From Cryptomeria japonica (Eukaryota > Streptophyta > Pinopsida > Cupressales > Cupressaceae): 64,000 nucleotides of DNA. Under the pieces are notes generated by a model that did not search any database, was not told where the DNA came from, and saw only the letters and a program-made list of their open reading frames with translations. Location of the stretch: assembly GCF_030272615.1 (NCBI RefSeq), contig NC_081408.1, positions 614,093,977 to 614,157,976 of the forward strand, given 5' to 3'. Below, in pieces: positions 34,842 through 46,282 of this stretch. Position numbers and translations under genes: made by a program. The stretch's first letter is position 1. Every line of letters begins with the position of its first letter.

Positions 34842-36540
34842 ATTTCTTTGGATAGGGAATTTTCTTTCTTCTAAATGGAATCTGGTTAGATGGGATTTAG
34901 TTTGTATACCTAAGAAAGAGGGTGGTCTTGGTCTTAGATCTGCAAGAATGGCTGGACATGCACTTGCTGTGAAGTTATACTGGAGATGGTGCACTTTTCA
35001 GGATCAAGATTGGGCCAAAATTCTCGCCCATAAGTGCCTCAGGGGAGTTAATAGTGCAAATACACCTTGATGTAGTTTGTTGGGGAAAGGCTCCATGATC
35101 TAGGAAACTCTTAAAAGAGATGAAAAACTCATTAAGGAGGGTCTCTTTTGGATTTGCAATAGAGGTATGTATTCTCTCTTCTGGCATGACTCCTAGGATG
35201 GCCATTCCCTGATCATTTCTTAGTTTCCTCATCTTCAACCCCTGTGTAATTATTTGTGCAAGGCTAGTTGGATTAGGGTGGCAGATTTTAAAACCACCAA
35301 GCTCAAAGGACATTTCAAAGTGACTTGTTGGAAGGAGCCTCAAGAATGGCCTACTGAGGACTTTCAGGAGAGTCGGCAGGAACTTACTGGGATTCTTGCT
35401 AGTAGACTTTGCAGTTCCCTTGATTGTAGGGTTGTTTTGTCTTGGGGCCTTGATCCTAAGGGAAAATTTTCAGTTGCTTATGGTTACCTAGGTTTAGAAG
35501 GTAAGTTGCATGGTCAGGGAGGTATGCCCCAGTGGAAGTAGGTTTGGAATTGCTTCTCTTAGCCTAAGTGAAAAAAATTTCTTTGTCTTGTTTCTCAAAA
35601 TAGATGCCTCGCCTGGGAGAATTTGAGGAAGAGAGACTTTCATGGCCCATCAATTTGTGTCCTTTGTAGAAATAGAAAATAAAGTACTTCTCGTCTTTTC
35701 TTCCATTGTTCTTATGTGCGGAAAATCTGGCATCTTTGGTGGGGAGCATGGAACCATGCTTGTGTTCATGCTTCCTCTTTGGTTGAGTTTTGGGAAAGCT
35801 TTGGTCGGCCTCCAGCGAAGTCTTCTTTTCTCTAGATTGCTTGGGTTCTTAGCCCGACTTTTATTATCCGAAATTTATGGTTAGAAAGGAATCGAAGAAA
35901 CTTTCATGGTAATGAAATTGGGAGCTTCCTCGTGTGGGGGAAGACTATCAACAGACTTCAAGAGATGATTTCAGCAAAGTGTGACATGTATTCTCCTGTG
36001 GAGTCTTGTGATCTAGATACTGTGAATAATCTTAATCTACTTGGCAATGAGATGTATTTTTCTTTCATGAAGAAGCAACAACAAACTAAACAAAAAATTC
36101 ATAGAGAGGGGAGATGGTTCCCTCCTCCTAAGGGATTTTTGAAGGTTAATACTAATGGGTCTTCTAGAGGAAATCATGGATGGGTAGGAAATGGTGGCAT
36201 TGGTAGGGGCATTGATGGGAATGTTGTGTTCTTTCTTTCCATTTATAAAGGGCAACATTCAAATAATCTGATGGAGGCCCTAGCTATTTTACATGGTGTT
36301 GAGAGAGGGTGTTGTTTAGGATGGAAAAGGATTATTTGTGAGTCTCGATTCGCATATTGTGATTGATATGTTGAATAATTGTTAGTTGGCTGGAGCTTCT
36401 TAGCAGTTAGCCTTGGTGGCTAATTAGATCCTGAATCTTTGTGGATCCTTGGATTATATTTCTTTCTATCATATTGCTAGGGATTGGAATAAAGTGGTTG
36501 ATTGTCTAGCTAAGTGGACTTCAGAGAGCATAGAAGGATG
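34006..36540 (+). pseudogene. LINE ORF2, C-terminal half (RT from the middle, RNase H)
   Basis: It begins at IHSMASSKEKVMFIKLDM, then RQGDPLSPYLF, FVDD (about 34370) and further RT thumb sequence. The zf-RVT region is frame-shifted. RNase H reads VNTNGSSRGNHG, where the first catalytic Asp (usual IDGSS/FDGSS) is Asn, and SESLF-like, VDCLAKW at the end. A CT microsatellite has expanded inside it at 34786-34838. Endonuclease and the first RT blocks are deleted. Confidence 0.85.
34786..34838 (+). repeat. (CT)26 microsatellite inside the LINE
   Basis: An uninterrupted CT run replaces sequence corresponding to the KGLDSLARQ region of the other LINE. Confidence 0.95.
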
Positions 36541-36710
36541 AGATGTGGAATTCTAGAAATTTGTAATTGCTCTTGTCAGTGGTGTTCCTTTGGAACCTCA
36601 TTGTGCTTCCCTCATTTGAACGTTGTTGTAGGCCTAAGGCCTTGTGCTCTGTATTTTTTAGCTTCACTTGAATAAATTTTTACCATTTTTAAAAAAAATA
36701 CAAATTAATT

Positions 36711-37420
36711 TTGAACATTTTGAAATGGTAAGATACAATTGTTTCTAATTTTTAAAATATTTTAATAAGATTTTTTATAATATTTTCTATTTTCATTCAT
36801 GAATTTAAAAACTTGTCGTAATAGATAAAATTTAACCTTGACACTTATTATTAATAATTATTAAGTGGTTATCATTTAATATTCAAAAGTAATATATATT
36901 CTACAATATTTACTACAAATAAATAATAATTTAAAATCTTTTCAAAATAGAATATAATTGTAAACAAGATCTTTTCATATAAATTTAAAACTTACTAATT
37001 TATCATTATTTTCTAATTTTGCATTCTTTTTATATATCAGATATCCATATGACAATTAATATAAAATTATTTATAATTTTTTTTTACAATTAATATTTTT
37101 CTTAAGAAATCAAATGAAAGACATTAAAATGACTAAACCATCACAAAATTGTCATATAAGAAGTAGGGGTCCCTGTCAAATTCTAAGGCGAGGGACAAAT
37201 TCTAAGACGAGGGACTAATCTCCACACAAAATGACGTTGTTAAAAAACTCTCAGATTTATAAAATATAATGTTTTTCTTTTTTCGATTTTTTGTATTTTA
37301 TATTAATAGAGATGCAGATCATGAAAATTTAGCTATTGAAAATTTTACGAAATTCCATTATATTTTACAAATTTTAAAAATGGTGTGAAATATTGTTTTG
37401 TGTGAAAATTAACCGCGTCG
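36711..37420. other. AT-rich intergenic DNA downstream of ALMT
   Basis: No gene. It contains a 19-bp tandem pair at about 37177-37217 and leads into the hairpin at 37421-37594. Confidence 0.6.
37177..37217 (+). repeat. Short tandem pair
   Basis: CAAATTCTAAGGCGAGGGA is followed at once by CAAATTCTAAGACGAGGGA, one change apart. Confidence 0.85.
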
Positions 37421-37594
37421 ATTTTGTGTATTTAATAAACAGGAAATGTGCAAACGCGTGAAAGGGAAGGAGTGCAAACTAGTCAATCATCTCGGAAAGC
37501 GAGGTTTATAGTTTGCACTCCTTGCCTTTCACGCGTTTGCACGTTGCATGTGCACGTAGTCCCTGCTTATTAAATACATCTAAATACACAAAAC
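37421..37594. repeat. Long near-perfect inverted repeat (hairpin)
   Basis: Arms 37448-37480 and 37510-37542 are 33-nt reverse complements with one mismatch (start GTGCAAACGCGTG, end GAGTGCAAACT). The pairing extends outward with gaps through TTTTGTGTATTTAATAA(A/G)CAGG (left 37422-37443, right 37562-37594). The 29-nt loop has its own small CTCG/CGAG stem. It lies about 320 bp past the ALMT stop codon. It could be a MITE, an exapted hairpin or a small-RNA source. Confidence 0.85.
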
Positions 37595-37914
37595 TGATCT
37601 ACAGAGAAAGATCTCGGAGTTCGAAATCTCCGCCGTTTATCTGCTCTAAACAATACATAAAGTAAACCCTAAAATATTCTTCTGTCGAGGCAAACAAATT
37701 CTCCCAAAATAATTCATCCGCTGAAGAATAACAAATTACTTAACTGGCATAAATAAATTGAAACGATATATATATTGGCAACGAAAACTGTCACAGGGAA
37801 TGAAATAGCACAGGCCAAATGCTAACAAAACATAGAAAGAAAGAGTGCTATTTCTGTGACCATTACCAATCTCTCTTAAAATCGAATGCAGACTATAAAA
37901 TTAACAAAAAAAAA

Positions 37915-40590
37915 TCAATCAGCAATGTTACTCGATATATATATTTCTGGTGTTCTTCCAAAGCTGGGTCTCGGGGTGTAATTAGAGGAAGGATGCGAAG
38001 TTATGTTTTGAGCTTCTTGTTTTGAGGAAGGATTGTAAGGCTTGAAATTTGCCATTGTAGCGAGCTCTTCCACTGCCTCTGCCACATGCTTAAGCCTGGC
38101 TACAATCTCCACCAACGTCCATGCAAACGTAGCCAAAGGAAGTGCTTCTGCAAATTCAACACCATGTCCAGATATTAACCTTTTCTCTGTCTCTGTGCTA
38201 CCACTTTCTCCATGCCATGACATCAATCTTCTGATCCCCTTCCTGCCTGTTTCGTTATCTTGTGCTTCTCTACTTTCATTCTCAACGATTTTCTCCATAG
38301 GCACTACTCTTGTTGAATGTAGTAAGAGCTTCGGCTGAGCATGCAAAGCAGCGTGCAGATCTTTCACTGCAAGTTGCAGTTCCTTCATAATTGACTCCCA
38401 ATCGCATCTTCTCATCTGTTGGATGCTGCTCGACAGCTCTCCCAGTAATTTTGCTGCTTCCTGGCCGACCTTGGTGCATGGCTTCTTCAATACTGAACGA
38501 AGGGAATGAGGCGTCTGTAATGGAAGGAAAATAAGTTTCATGATCTGTAATGTATTCAAAATAATTGGTAAACTAATAATAATATCACAGAAAATGCATA
38601 TGTATATACCTCAATCTCAGATCGAAGACATCCATGCAAGGCCACAATAGAGTAAGCTAAATAACGAAGCTTCACTCCTATTTTCACATATTGCTTCCAT
38701 GGGTGCCGGAATCGAAACCGGCCATGTCTTGGCTCCCAGCTAGCAAATGTCGCCTGCAATTCAAAGTTCGAACCCAGTTATTTAACATGAATAATTAGCA
38801 CTTTCAGATAGTGGAATGAAAAAAAGAAGGCGATCCGTTTGGTATCCTTTAGCGGTAAGGTTGTCATGGCTACAATTTGATTTGTTTCTTCAATCTGCAG
38901 AGACTTCTAGTAACAATATATATTTACTTACCAACGAATCGTCGGTGGCCTTTGAGTCTAACACGGACTTGTATCCTTGGTATATGGGATCTTCCGATTC
39001 ATCTTCAACCTTGTCTTCATGGCGTCCACTAAAATATTCATCCACGCATCCTGCCATATATGTCCATAAAGTTATGTTTTTATCACAGTGAAACAACATT
39101 CTAAATTTGATTTGATTTGACTGTGCATGTTTTTTTTCATGGATTCATTTTATAATTCATCATCAGAATATAAACTAGAAAAAAATACGAATCATAATTA
39201 ATATCTTGACGATAAATCATAGAATATAATTCAAAACAGCCCAAATAAATAAATAAAATAAAATAAATCAAATTTTAAAACTCAAATCATAAACCTAATG
39301 GTTCGGTTTCCCTACCTTCAAGAGATTCCATGAGGCCTTGCAATTTCCTGACAGTCGAATTGTGAAGATCCTCCCCAGCCCAGATGGGGAAAAGTAGCAG
39401 ACTTACGACCACGCACACGCCACATCCGATGAGTATGGTGGTGAGGCGTTCATATGCCATTCGTAATATATTTTGCACTCGGTATCCAGAGACTGTTATC
39501 ATGCTGAATGTCAGCAGGAATATCACAACTCCATAATCAAATCTTATCTTGATAAAAGGGAAGAATCGAGCATATGTGGAAGCTGCGCCTGCAAAATGAA
39601 TTCACTCCAGTAAGAAGAATTGAAGAAAAAGAGATCCAAGAAAGCTCAAAAAGCAGGCATTAGTCGAGTACCTATGATGAAGAGAGAAGATCCGACTACA
39701 ACGGCCTCTCCTTGTGCTACTTGCTCTGACAAGTAACAAACAAGAAAGGCTAGAGACCCAGCCACCACGGTTCCAATCCCTCTATTTAATCCTTTGCTCA
39801 TGGTAGCCCCTGAAGCAGCCAGTGAACCATACTCATGTTAAAAACCAATTTCTCGATCAATCCAAATGTTAGATTAGGGATAAAAGAAGGTTGCGAAAAT
39901 TTGTTTTTCGATCTATTTAGAATTTCGGAGGAAATATGGAAGCATTTCCGTATACATATGTTGCAGCAGCACTGCATAAATGAGATAGAAGAACTAATAA
40001 AAACAGCAGCAGCTTGTATAATTTCTGTGTGTGTTTGTCTGAAATTGGTTCGTTTATATGCATGTTTTGCATTCTAAGATATCAGATTTCTAAACGGAGC
40101 AAGTATTTTTCACTATTGTAAATCAGATTTAAAAAAAACAGAGCATTTAAGAACAGGGCACACATAAATTTCTCAAAAGGCGGAGAAGATAAACTACAGC
40201 AAAAATTCTGCAATATTTCAAATACAAGCAAAACATTCTAATCAAAAGGGGTTTGGTTAATTAATTCGTACCTGCAGAGAATTCCAGAACGACAACAACT
40301 GTCATCACTGCCCAAATTGCATTATCTCCAACTCCCACCCCACGGAATAATGGATCCCAAAGACATACAAGAGAAACCACTGACAGTGCCAGCCCAACTT
40401 TCATGGCATGTATAATCCTTCTCGGATCTTCTACTCCCACATCCAATATCTTTCTACACCAGGCCATAACAACTTCTTTTATATTTAACCCCACTTTTCT
40501 TAGCAGTCTCCTATTTTTAGACTCACTACAGCCATTTTGTCGATCAGAAGTAATGTCAACTCTGCATTCAGCGCTGGCAACAGCCGCCAT
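37915..40590 (-). CDS. ALMT-family anion channel, six exons, intact
   Basis: Exons on the minus strand: 40590-40272, 39809-39672, 39588-39316, 39050-38932, 38753-38610, 38514-37915. All introns are GT-AG, phases fit and the total is 1,593 nt (530 residues plus stop). The protein matches the aluminium-activated malate transporter family (PF11744): hydrophobic segments at about 64-80, 92-106, 118-133, 140-153, 170-187 and 200-222, with the family signatures AIWAVMTVVVV, KGLNRGIGT, FDYGVVIFLLTF and FPIWAGEDLH. The cytosolic C-terminal half has the WEP motif at 289-291 (ASWEPRHG). Such proteins are membrane anion (malate) channels of the plasma membrane or vacuole. The start chosen gives MAAVASAEC; an upstream in-frame ATG at 40644 lies beyond a likely 5'UTR splice acceptor, so it is not preferred. 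The sub-clade and aluminium response cannot be told from sequence. Confidence 0.93.
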
Positions 40591-40614
40591 TACCCAAATC
40601 AGTTCCAAACGAAA

Positions 40615-40731
40615 CCTGAGAAACAGAGATGGTACACAAATCAATCAGATTTCACATAGTAGAAAGTAGATTTCAATTCACGCAGATCCACCAGCACTAA
40701 TTTATAATGCTTCTTGGTCCGAATGCTTACA
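40615..40731 (-). other. Probable 5'UTR intron of the ALMT gene (with flanking exon edges)
   Basis: A donor GTAAGC at 40730 and a pyrimidine-rich acceptor TTTCTCAG at 40616 would remove 115 bp just upstream of the start codon. This also removes the upstream ATG at 40644. It is inferred from splice-site consensus only. Confidence 0.5.
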
Positions 40732-40908
40732 GAAATTGCAAAAAAGAATAATTACTTCATCCATGAACTCTAATGACAAAATCAGAAACCTCCAAGAAAA
40801 TCGAAAGAACACCCTAGCCAAAAACTGTGCGTACCTTAATCAACTCAATCGTAATGAAGCAGATCTTATAAACTTTGAGAAGACTGTTCGTTTTCTTCTT
40901 TTGCTTAC

Positions 40909-40921
40909 CTTATTTATAAGA
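40909..40921 (-). promoter_or_regulatory. ALMT TATA box
   Basis: The minus strand reads CTTATAAATAAGG, about 320 bp above the start codon. With the 5'UTR intron removed the leader would be about 170 nt. Confidence 0.5.
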
Positions 40922-40929
40922 TGGAAGAG

Positions 40930-42307
40930 AGAAAACTCGCATTCTAAAATGCATTAGCCGGTACATTTCTTGATTTTTAAAAATGGCAGACATAAAACTT
41001 GCCCTGTAAGGTAGTGTTAGGATCTACTGAAAAATTAGTATTTGTTGACATCTGTCAACATTTTGGTTCGTGTATGCAGAAAATCTTCTACTTCTCCATA
41101 ATAGCTTTTGATTCTCAATGCTTAATGATGAATCTACCCTCACCATGTAAGAATACCGTTCTATATTTTATACAAAAGTATATATAATATTAATTAAAAA
41201 ACTATGTGGCAATTATTTCGCAGGGGAGATAACACCTCCACAAGATGTTGTGAACAGAAAGAGCGAGAGTCAAGGACACAATTCACATGAGAGAATTGCA
41301 AGTAATGAGGTAAAGAAAATATATATTTTCCACGCATATTTTCAAACTTGTAAGGTACAGATTCAATGCATAGAACTCGGATTGCATGTACACCATTCCG
41401 TACAATATTTTTGACAGGAAATTTGCTCACTGTTTTTCTTCGAACTTGCCGGGCAATCGGCACGTATGGAATTAAAAAAAACAAAAGCCAATAACACCTT
41501 CCCAAGCTAATTTTAAACGAGAACAAATTCCACGTTTCGGAAATTCTAAAATATTTAGTAAGACGTCTTTTATTCATAAAAAATGAAAATCATAAGTAGT
41601 ACAAAGAACTTCTAGATTTAAAAATATTTAATAATTTATTATTATTATTAGTTCCTATATTTATGGATTCATTGTATTCAAATTTTCTATTAACTTGATC
41701 AAATATTTTTTTTTGAATGAAACTTGTATTGTTTATATTTTTTATTTTTATTTTACATGATTATACAAAAAAAAATTCAATTTTCTATTTTATTATATTA
41801 AATATTTCAATTTTTATCATATCAAATGTCACATCATATTAAATTCTCTAAATACAATACAATGTCACTTACTAATTTAAAATATAATTCCACATATTAA
41901 CAACTAGCACTTGCACCAAAAGGAGGTGCAAGGGTTACGCCCATAGGAAAATATTTGTAAGTTAATATATGGTGGATACATTTTGTTGATTGTGCTTATA
42001 TTTTTTTAGTACAGTTTTGAGATACATATAATATTTTGTGAAACACGAAAAATATTGGAATATTTATTTCCTTATAGTTAATTGAAACAAAGATTTGCAC
42101 ATTTTCAATTGTGAATATTTTTTAATTATCACAATTTCGAACAAAGTTATGAGAAAAAATTAAAAATCGAAGATCATTATATTGATATGTGATTTGCCCA
42201 CAAAGTAGTCTATTTGGAAAGTAAAACATTTGAAACATTTACATAGTATCTAAATCTAAAAAAATTAAAAATATATCCAAGTAAAAATGACTAGTATATA
42301 TAACTTC
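40930..42307. other. Intergenic DNA upstream of ALMT
   Basis: Mostly AT-rich. A 127-codon minus ORF (41577-41194) is open but shows no domain I recognise and no splice partner; I do not call it a gene. The MITE copy B follows. Confidence 0.55.
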
Positions 42308-42449
42308 AATTTTAATTTAATCTATATAAAATATGCTGCGAGATATCCTCCTCAAGGCACCTATTTGACTCTAGGGTGTAATTTCATTAAAAATAGGCGC
42401 CTCGAGAAGGATATCTCTCAGTGTATTTATATAGATTAAATTAAAATTT
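42308..42449. mobile_element. Foldback MITE-like element, copy B
   Basis: Arms 42308-42366 and 42389-42449 are about 59-bp reverse complements (outer TTTAATTTAATCTATATAAA, inner GAGATATCC and AAGGCACCTATTT) around a loop of about 22 bases. The inner arm sequence matches copy A at 27313-27435. Confidence 0.8.
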
Positions 42450-44480
42450 AAGGTATATATGCTAGTAGCAATGGCACACGCGACATGGAAAACATAAAAT
42501 AAATCAATATATAATTATATAGTATATTTTTATTAAAAACAATTATATTATAATATTATTATATTATTATATTATTAAGTGGAGATATATGAAATTTTAT
42601 ATATCTATTTAAACAATTTTTAATAATGTAGGTGTTGCGAGATCAAAGCAAATACTAAAATGTATGATATATTAAACTTTATTTAATGGCAAGTATTATG
42701 GTTATGGTCAGCGTTAGGGTTAAGGTTAGTGTTATGGTCGATGATAGGTTTTACATCATGGGTCAGGTTAGGGTTATGATTAGGGTTAGGGTTTAGGGTT
42801 TGGGTTATGATAATGGTTAGGGTTTATATCACAGTTAGGGTTAGCATCAATGTTAGGGTTTGGTTTTGATTTAAGATTATGGTTAGGGTTAGGGTTAGGG
42901 TTATGGTTACGGTTTAATAGAAGGTTAAATTTATGGTTAGGGTTTAGTATCAGGGTTACAATTATCTTTAGAGTTTACATCAAAGGTAGGGTTAGGGTGA
43001 GCATAATTACAATTAGGGTTAGGGTTAGAATTATAATTGGGGGTATGGTTAGGATTAGGATTTAGTTTATAGTTTTGTTTTAGATCAGAGTTAATGTTAG
43101 TATTATGGTCAAGGTTAAGGTTTACATCATGGTTAGGGTTATGATTAGGGTTAGGGTTTAAGGTTAGGTTATGATGATGTTAGGGTGTATATCATGGTTA
43201 GGGTTACCATCAAGGTTAGGGTTTTGTTTTGGTTTAGGATTATGGTAAGGGTTAGGGTTTACGATTATGGTTAGGGTTAGGGTTTAGTGTTAAGGTTAAG
43301 TTTATGGTTAGGGTATAGTGTTAAGGTTGCAATTACGTTTAGGGTTTACGTCAAAGTAATTCGAGTTAGAATTATGGTTATGGTTATGGTTCAATTACAT
43401 TAAGATTAAGATTAAATTAGTATTAAAGTTCAATTAGGATTAGGGTTTGGGCTAGATTAATAGATTAGGATTAAAGTTCAATTTGGGTTAGGGTTAGGTT
43501 TAGGGTAGGATTATTGTTAGGGTTACAGTTTAGATTTTAGTTAGGTTAGCCTTATGATTAGGGTTAATGTAAGGATTATGATTAGGGTTATTGTTTCGGG
43601 TTATGGTTAGGTTTATTGTTTACATCGGTTGGGGTTAAGGTTAGGTTTAGGATTATAGTTAGGGCCATAGTTAGGATTATGGCTAGGGTTAAGGTTAAGG
43701 TTAGGATTAGGGTTAAGGTTAGGTTTAGGGTTAGGGTCATGATTAACATCATGGTTAGGCTTAGGTTTAGGCTTAGAGTTAGGATTTATGTCATGCTTAG
43801 GGCTAGGGTTTAAGATTGAGGTTAGGGTTACGGTTATGGTTTGGGTTAGGTTTAAGGTTGGGATTATGATTATGGATAAAATTTGTAACTCTTAGGATTA
43901 GGGAGAGGTTTTGAGTTAGGGTTAGGGTTGTGGTTAGGATCATGTTTTAGGGTTAGGGCCAAGGATTATTGTTAGTGTTAGGGTTTATGGTTATGATTAG
44001 GTTAGGATTAAGGTGTAGATTTATGGTTGGGATTATGGTTAGGGTTATGGTTTATATCATGGTAGAGGTTGGAGTTAGGGTTAGGTTTATGGTTAGGCTT
44101 GGGGTTACAGTTATGATTAGGATTATGTCTACGATTGGTGTTTACATTATGGTTAGAGTTAGGGTTAAGGATTAGTTTTAGGATTAGTGTTAGTGTTTAT
44201 ATCATGGCTATGGTTAGGGTTAGGATTTCCATCATGGTTAGGGTTAGGATTTGCATCTTGGTTAGGGTTAAGGTTATTACTTGGGTTAGGGTTTAGGGTT
44301 TGAGTTATAGTTAGGTTCAGGGTTATAATTATGCTTAGGGTTAGAGTTAGGGTTTACATCATTCTTACAATTGAGTTTTCATCATGGTTAGAATTATAAA
44401 TAGGGTTAGGGTGTACAACATGGTTAGAATTAAGAATAGAGTTAGGGTATATGTCATGGTTAGGGTTAGGTTTAGGGTTA

Positions 44481-44585
44481 TTTTTCGGGAAACAATTATC
44501 CAACACTTAGGATGCACAAAGATATTAATACATTGTAATAGATGATTGGTGCATCCTAAAGGGTTGTAGAGCCATTCCCTATTTT
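44481..44585. mobile_element. Small foldback insertion inside the telomere-like array
   Basis: About 105 bp of non-telomeric sequence interrupts the array. It holds an 11-bp perfect inverted repeat TTAGGATGCAC (44507-44517) and GTGCATCCTAA (44549-44559). It may be a short MITE. Confidence 0.55.
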
Positions 44586-45798
44586 TAGGGTTAGGGTTTA
44601 GGGTTATGATTAGGCTAGGTTAGGGTTAGGGCTATGATTAGGGTAATGGTTTAGAGTTGTGGTTAGGACTATGGTTTAGGGTTATATTTAGGATTATGGT
44701 TTACATTTCAGTTAGGGTTAGGGGTAAGGTTATGATTATGGTTAGGCTTAGGTTTTAGGGCTATGGTTAGGATTGTTGTTAGGGTTAGGGTTTATATCAT
44801 GGTTAGGGTTACAGTTAGGATTTTATTTAGGATTTACATAATGGGTAGGGTTAGGTTTAGGTTTAGGGCTAGGGCTAGGGCTAGGGTTAGGTTTAGGATT
44901 TACATCATGGTTATGTTTAGTGTGAGGATTAGGGTTAGGGTCAAGGTTAGGGTTAGGTTCATGGTTAGGGTTAGGGTTAAGATTGTGGTTAGGGTTAGAG
45001 TTAGGGTTAGTTTTAGGGTTTGTGTTGAAGTTAGGTATAGAGTTAGATTTATGGTTATAATTTGCATTTAATGTAAAGGTTAAATATCGCTAGGGTTAGG
45101 GTTTAGTATTAAGGTTATGGTCTACATAATGGTTAGGGTTAGGTTTAGGGTTAGTGGTAAGGTTAGGGTTCTATTTACCTCATGGTTAGGGTTAGGATAA
45201 GGATTGTGCTTAGGTTAATGGTTTAGAATTATGGTTACAGTTAATGCTTAGGATTATGGTTAAGGTTTACATCATGGTTAGGGTTATGGTTTGGGTTAGG
45301 AGTTAGGGTTAAGATTAAGATTATGGTTTGGTTTTACATCATGTTTAGGGTTTGGGTTACAATAAAGTTTAGGGTTAGAATTATGGTTAGGCTAGGGTTA
45401 GGATTTGGTTTTATTGCATAATGGTTCAAATCATGGTTAGGGATAGGGCTATGTTTAGGGTCTAAGACTATGGATAAAATTATGGTTAGGGTTTAGATCA
45501 TGGTTAGGGTTAGTGTTAGGGTTTAAGATTATTGTTAGTGATATAGTTAGGATTAGGTCTACATCATGCTTAGGATTAGTATTAAAGGGTGTAACATTAG
45601 GGTTAAGATTATAGTTAGGGATAGGGTCTACATCATGGTTAAGGTTAGGGTTAGGGTTAGGGTTAGAGATAAATTTTGGGTTATGGTTAGGGTTATGTAT
45701 TAGGGTTAGGACTAAGGATTATTGTTAGGGTTATAGTTTAGGGTTATGGTTAAGTTAGAGATACATTTAGGGCTAATTGTTAAGTTTTTAGTTAATTA

Positions 45799-46282
45799 GA
45801 GTTAGGGTTCAATTATGATTAGGGTTTGGGTTATGATCAAATTTAGTGTTATAATTATGGTTAGGCTAGGGTTAGGGTTAGGTTTAGGGTTTCATTTTAT
45901 TAATAAGGGTTTAAATATGTTTAGGGTTGGGATTTACACCATGCTTAGGGCTAGGTTTATTGTCTAGGATTTAGATAAAAATATTGTTAGGGTTTACATC
46001 ATGGTTAAGGTTAGTGCTAGTTTAAGATTTTTGTTAGTGAGAGTTAGGGTTCAATTATGATCAGGGTTTGGGTTATGATCAAATTTAGGGTTAGAATTAT
46101 GGTTAGGATAGGGTTAGGGTTAGGTTTAAGGTTTCATTTTATTTATAAGGGTTTAAATATGTTTAGGGTTGGGATTTACACCATGCTTAGGGCTAGGTTT
46201 ATTGTCTAGGATTTAGATAAGATTATTGTTAGGGTTTACATCATGGTTAAGGTTAGTGTTAGTTTAAGATTTTTGTTAGTGA
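45799..46282 (+). repeat. 242-bp tandem duplication in the telomere-like array
   Basis: 45799-46040 and 46041-46282 are nearly identical over their whole length (start GAGTTAGGGTTCAATTATGA; shared TTAAATATGTTTAGGGTTGG), far more alike than neighbouring repeats. Confidence 0.9.

Larger units (their letters stand above)
33051..36698 (+). mobile_element. L1-type LINE with large internal deletion
   Basis: It is the same general family as the LINE at 5306: a G-rich leader, the start of ORF1, then an abrupt jump near 34005 to the middle of the ORF2 RT, followed by zf-RVT, RNase H, 3' UTR and an A-run at 36691-36698. Flanking TATAAATTAATT (33039-33050) and TACAAATTAATT (36699-36710) look like a 12-bp target duplication with one change. 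Relative to the first LINE the deletion removes about 2.6 kb. Confidence 0.85.

Noticed and set aside
40616-40644. Upstream in-frame ATG at 40644 considered as the ALMT start
   Set aside because: It lies upstream of a good splice acceptor at 40616; the start at 40590 fits the family better.
41194-41577. 127-codon minus ORF upstream of ALMT
   Set aside because: No recognised family, no splice partner and AT-rich context; treated as chance.
42850-45071. Several open frames of 60-100 codons rich in Val/Arg (RVRVRV...)
   Set aside because: They are the direct translation of the GGTTAGGGTTAGGG repeat and not genes.
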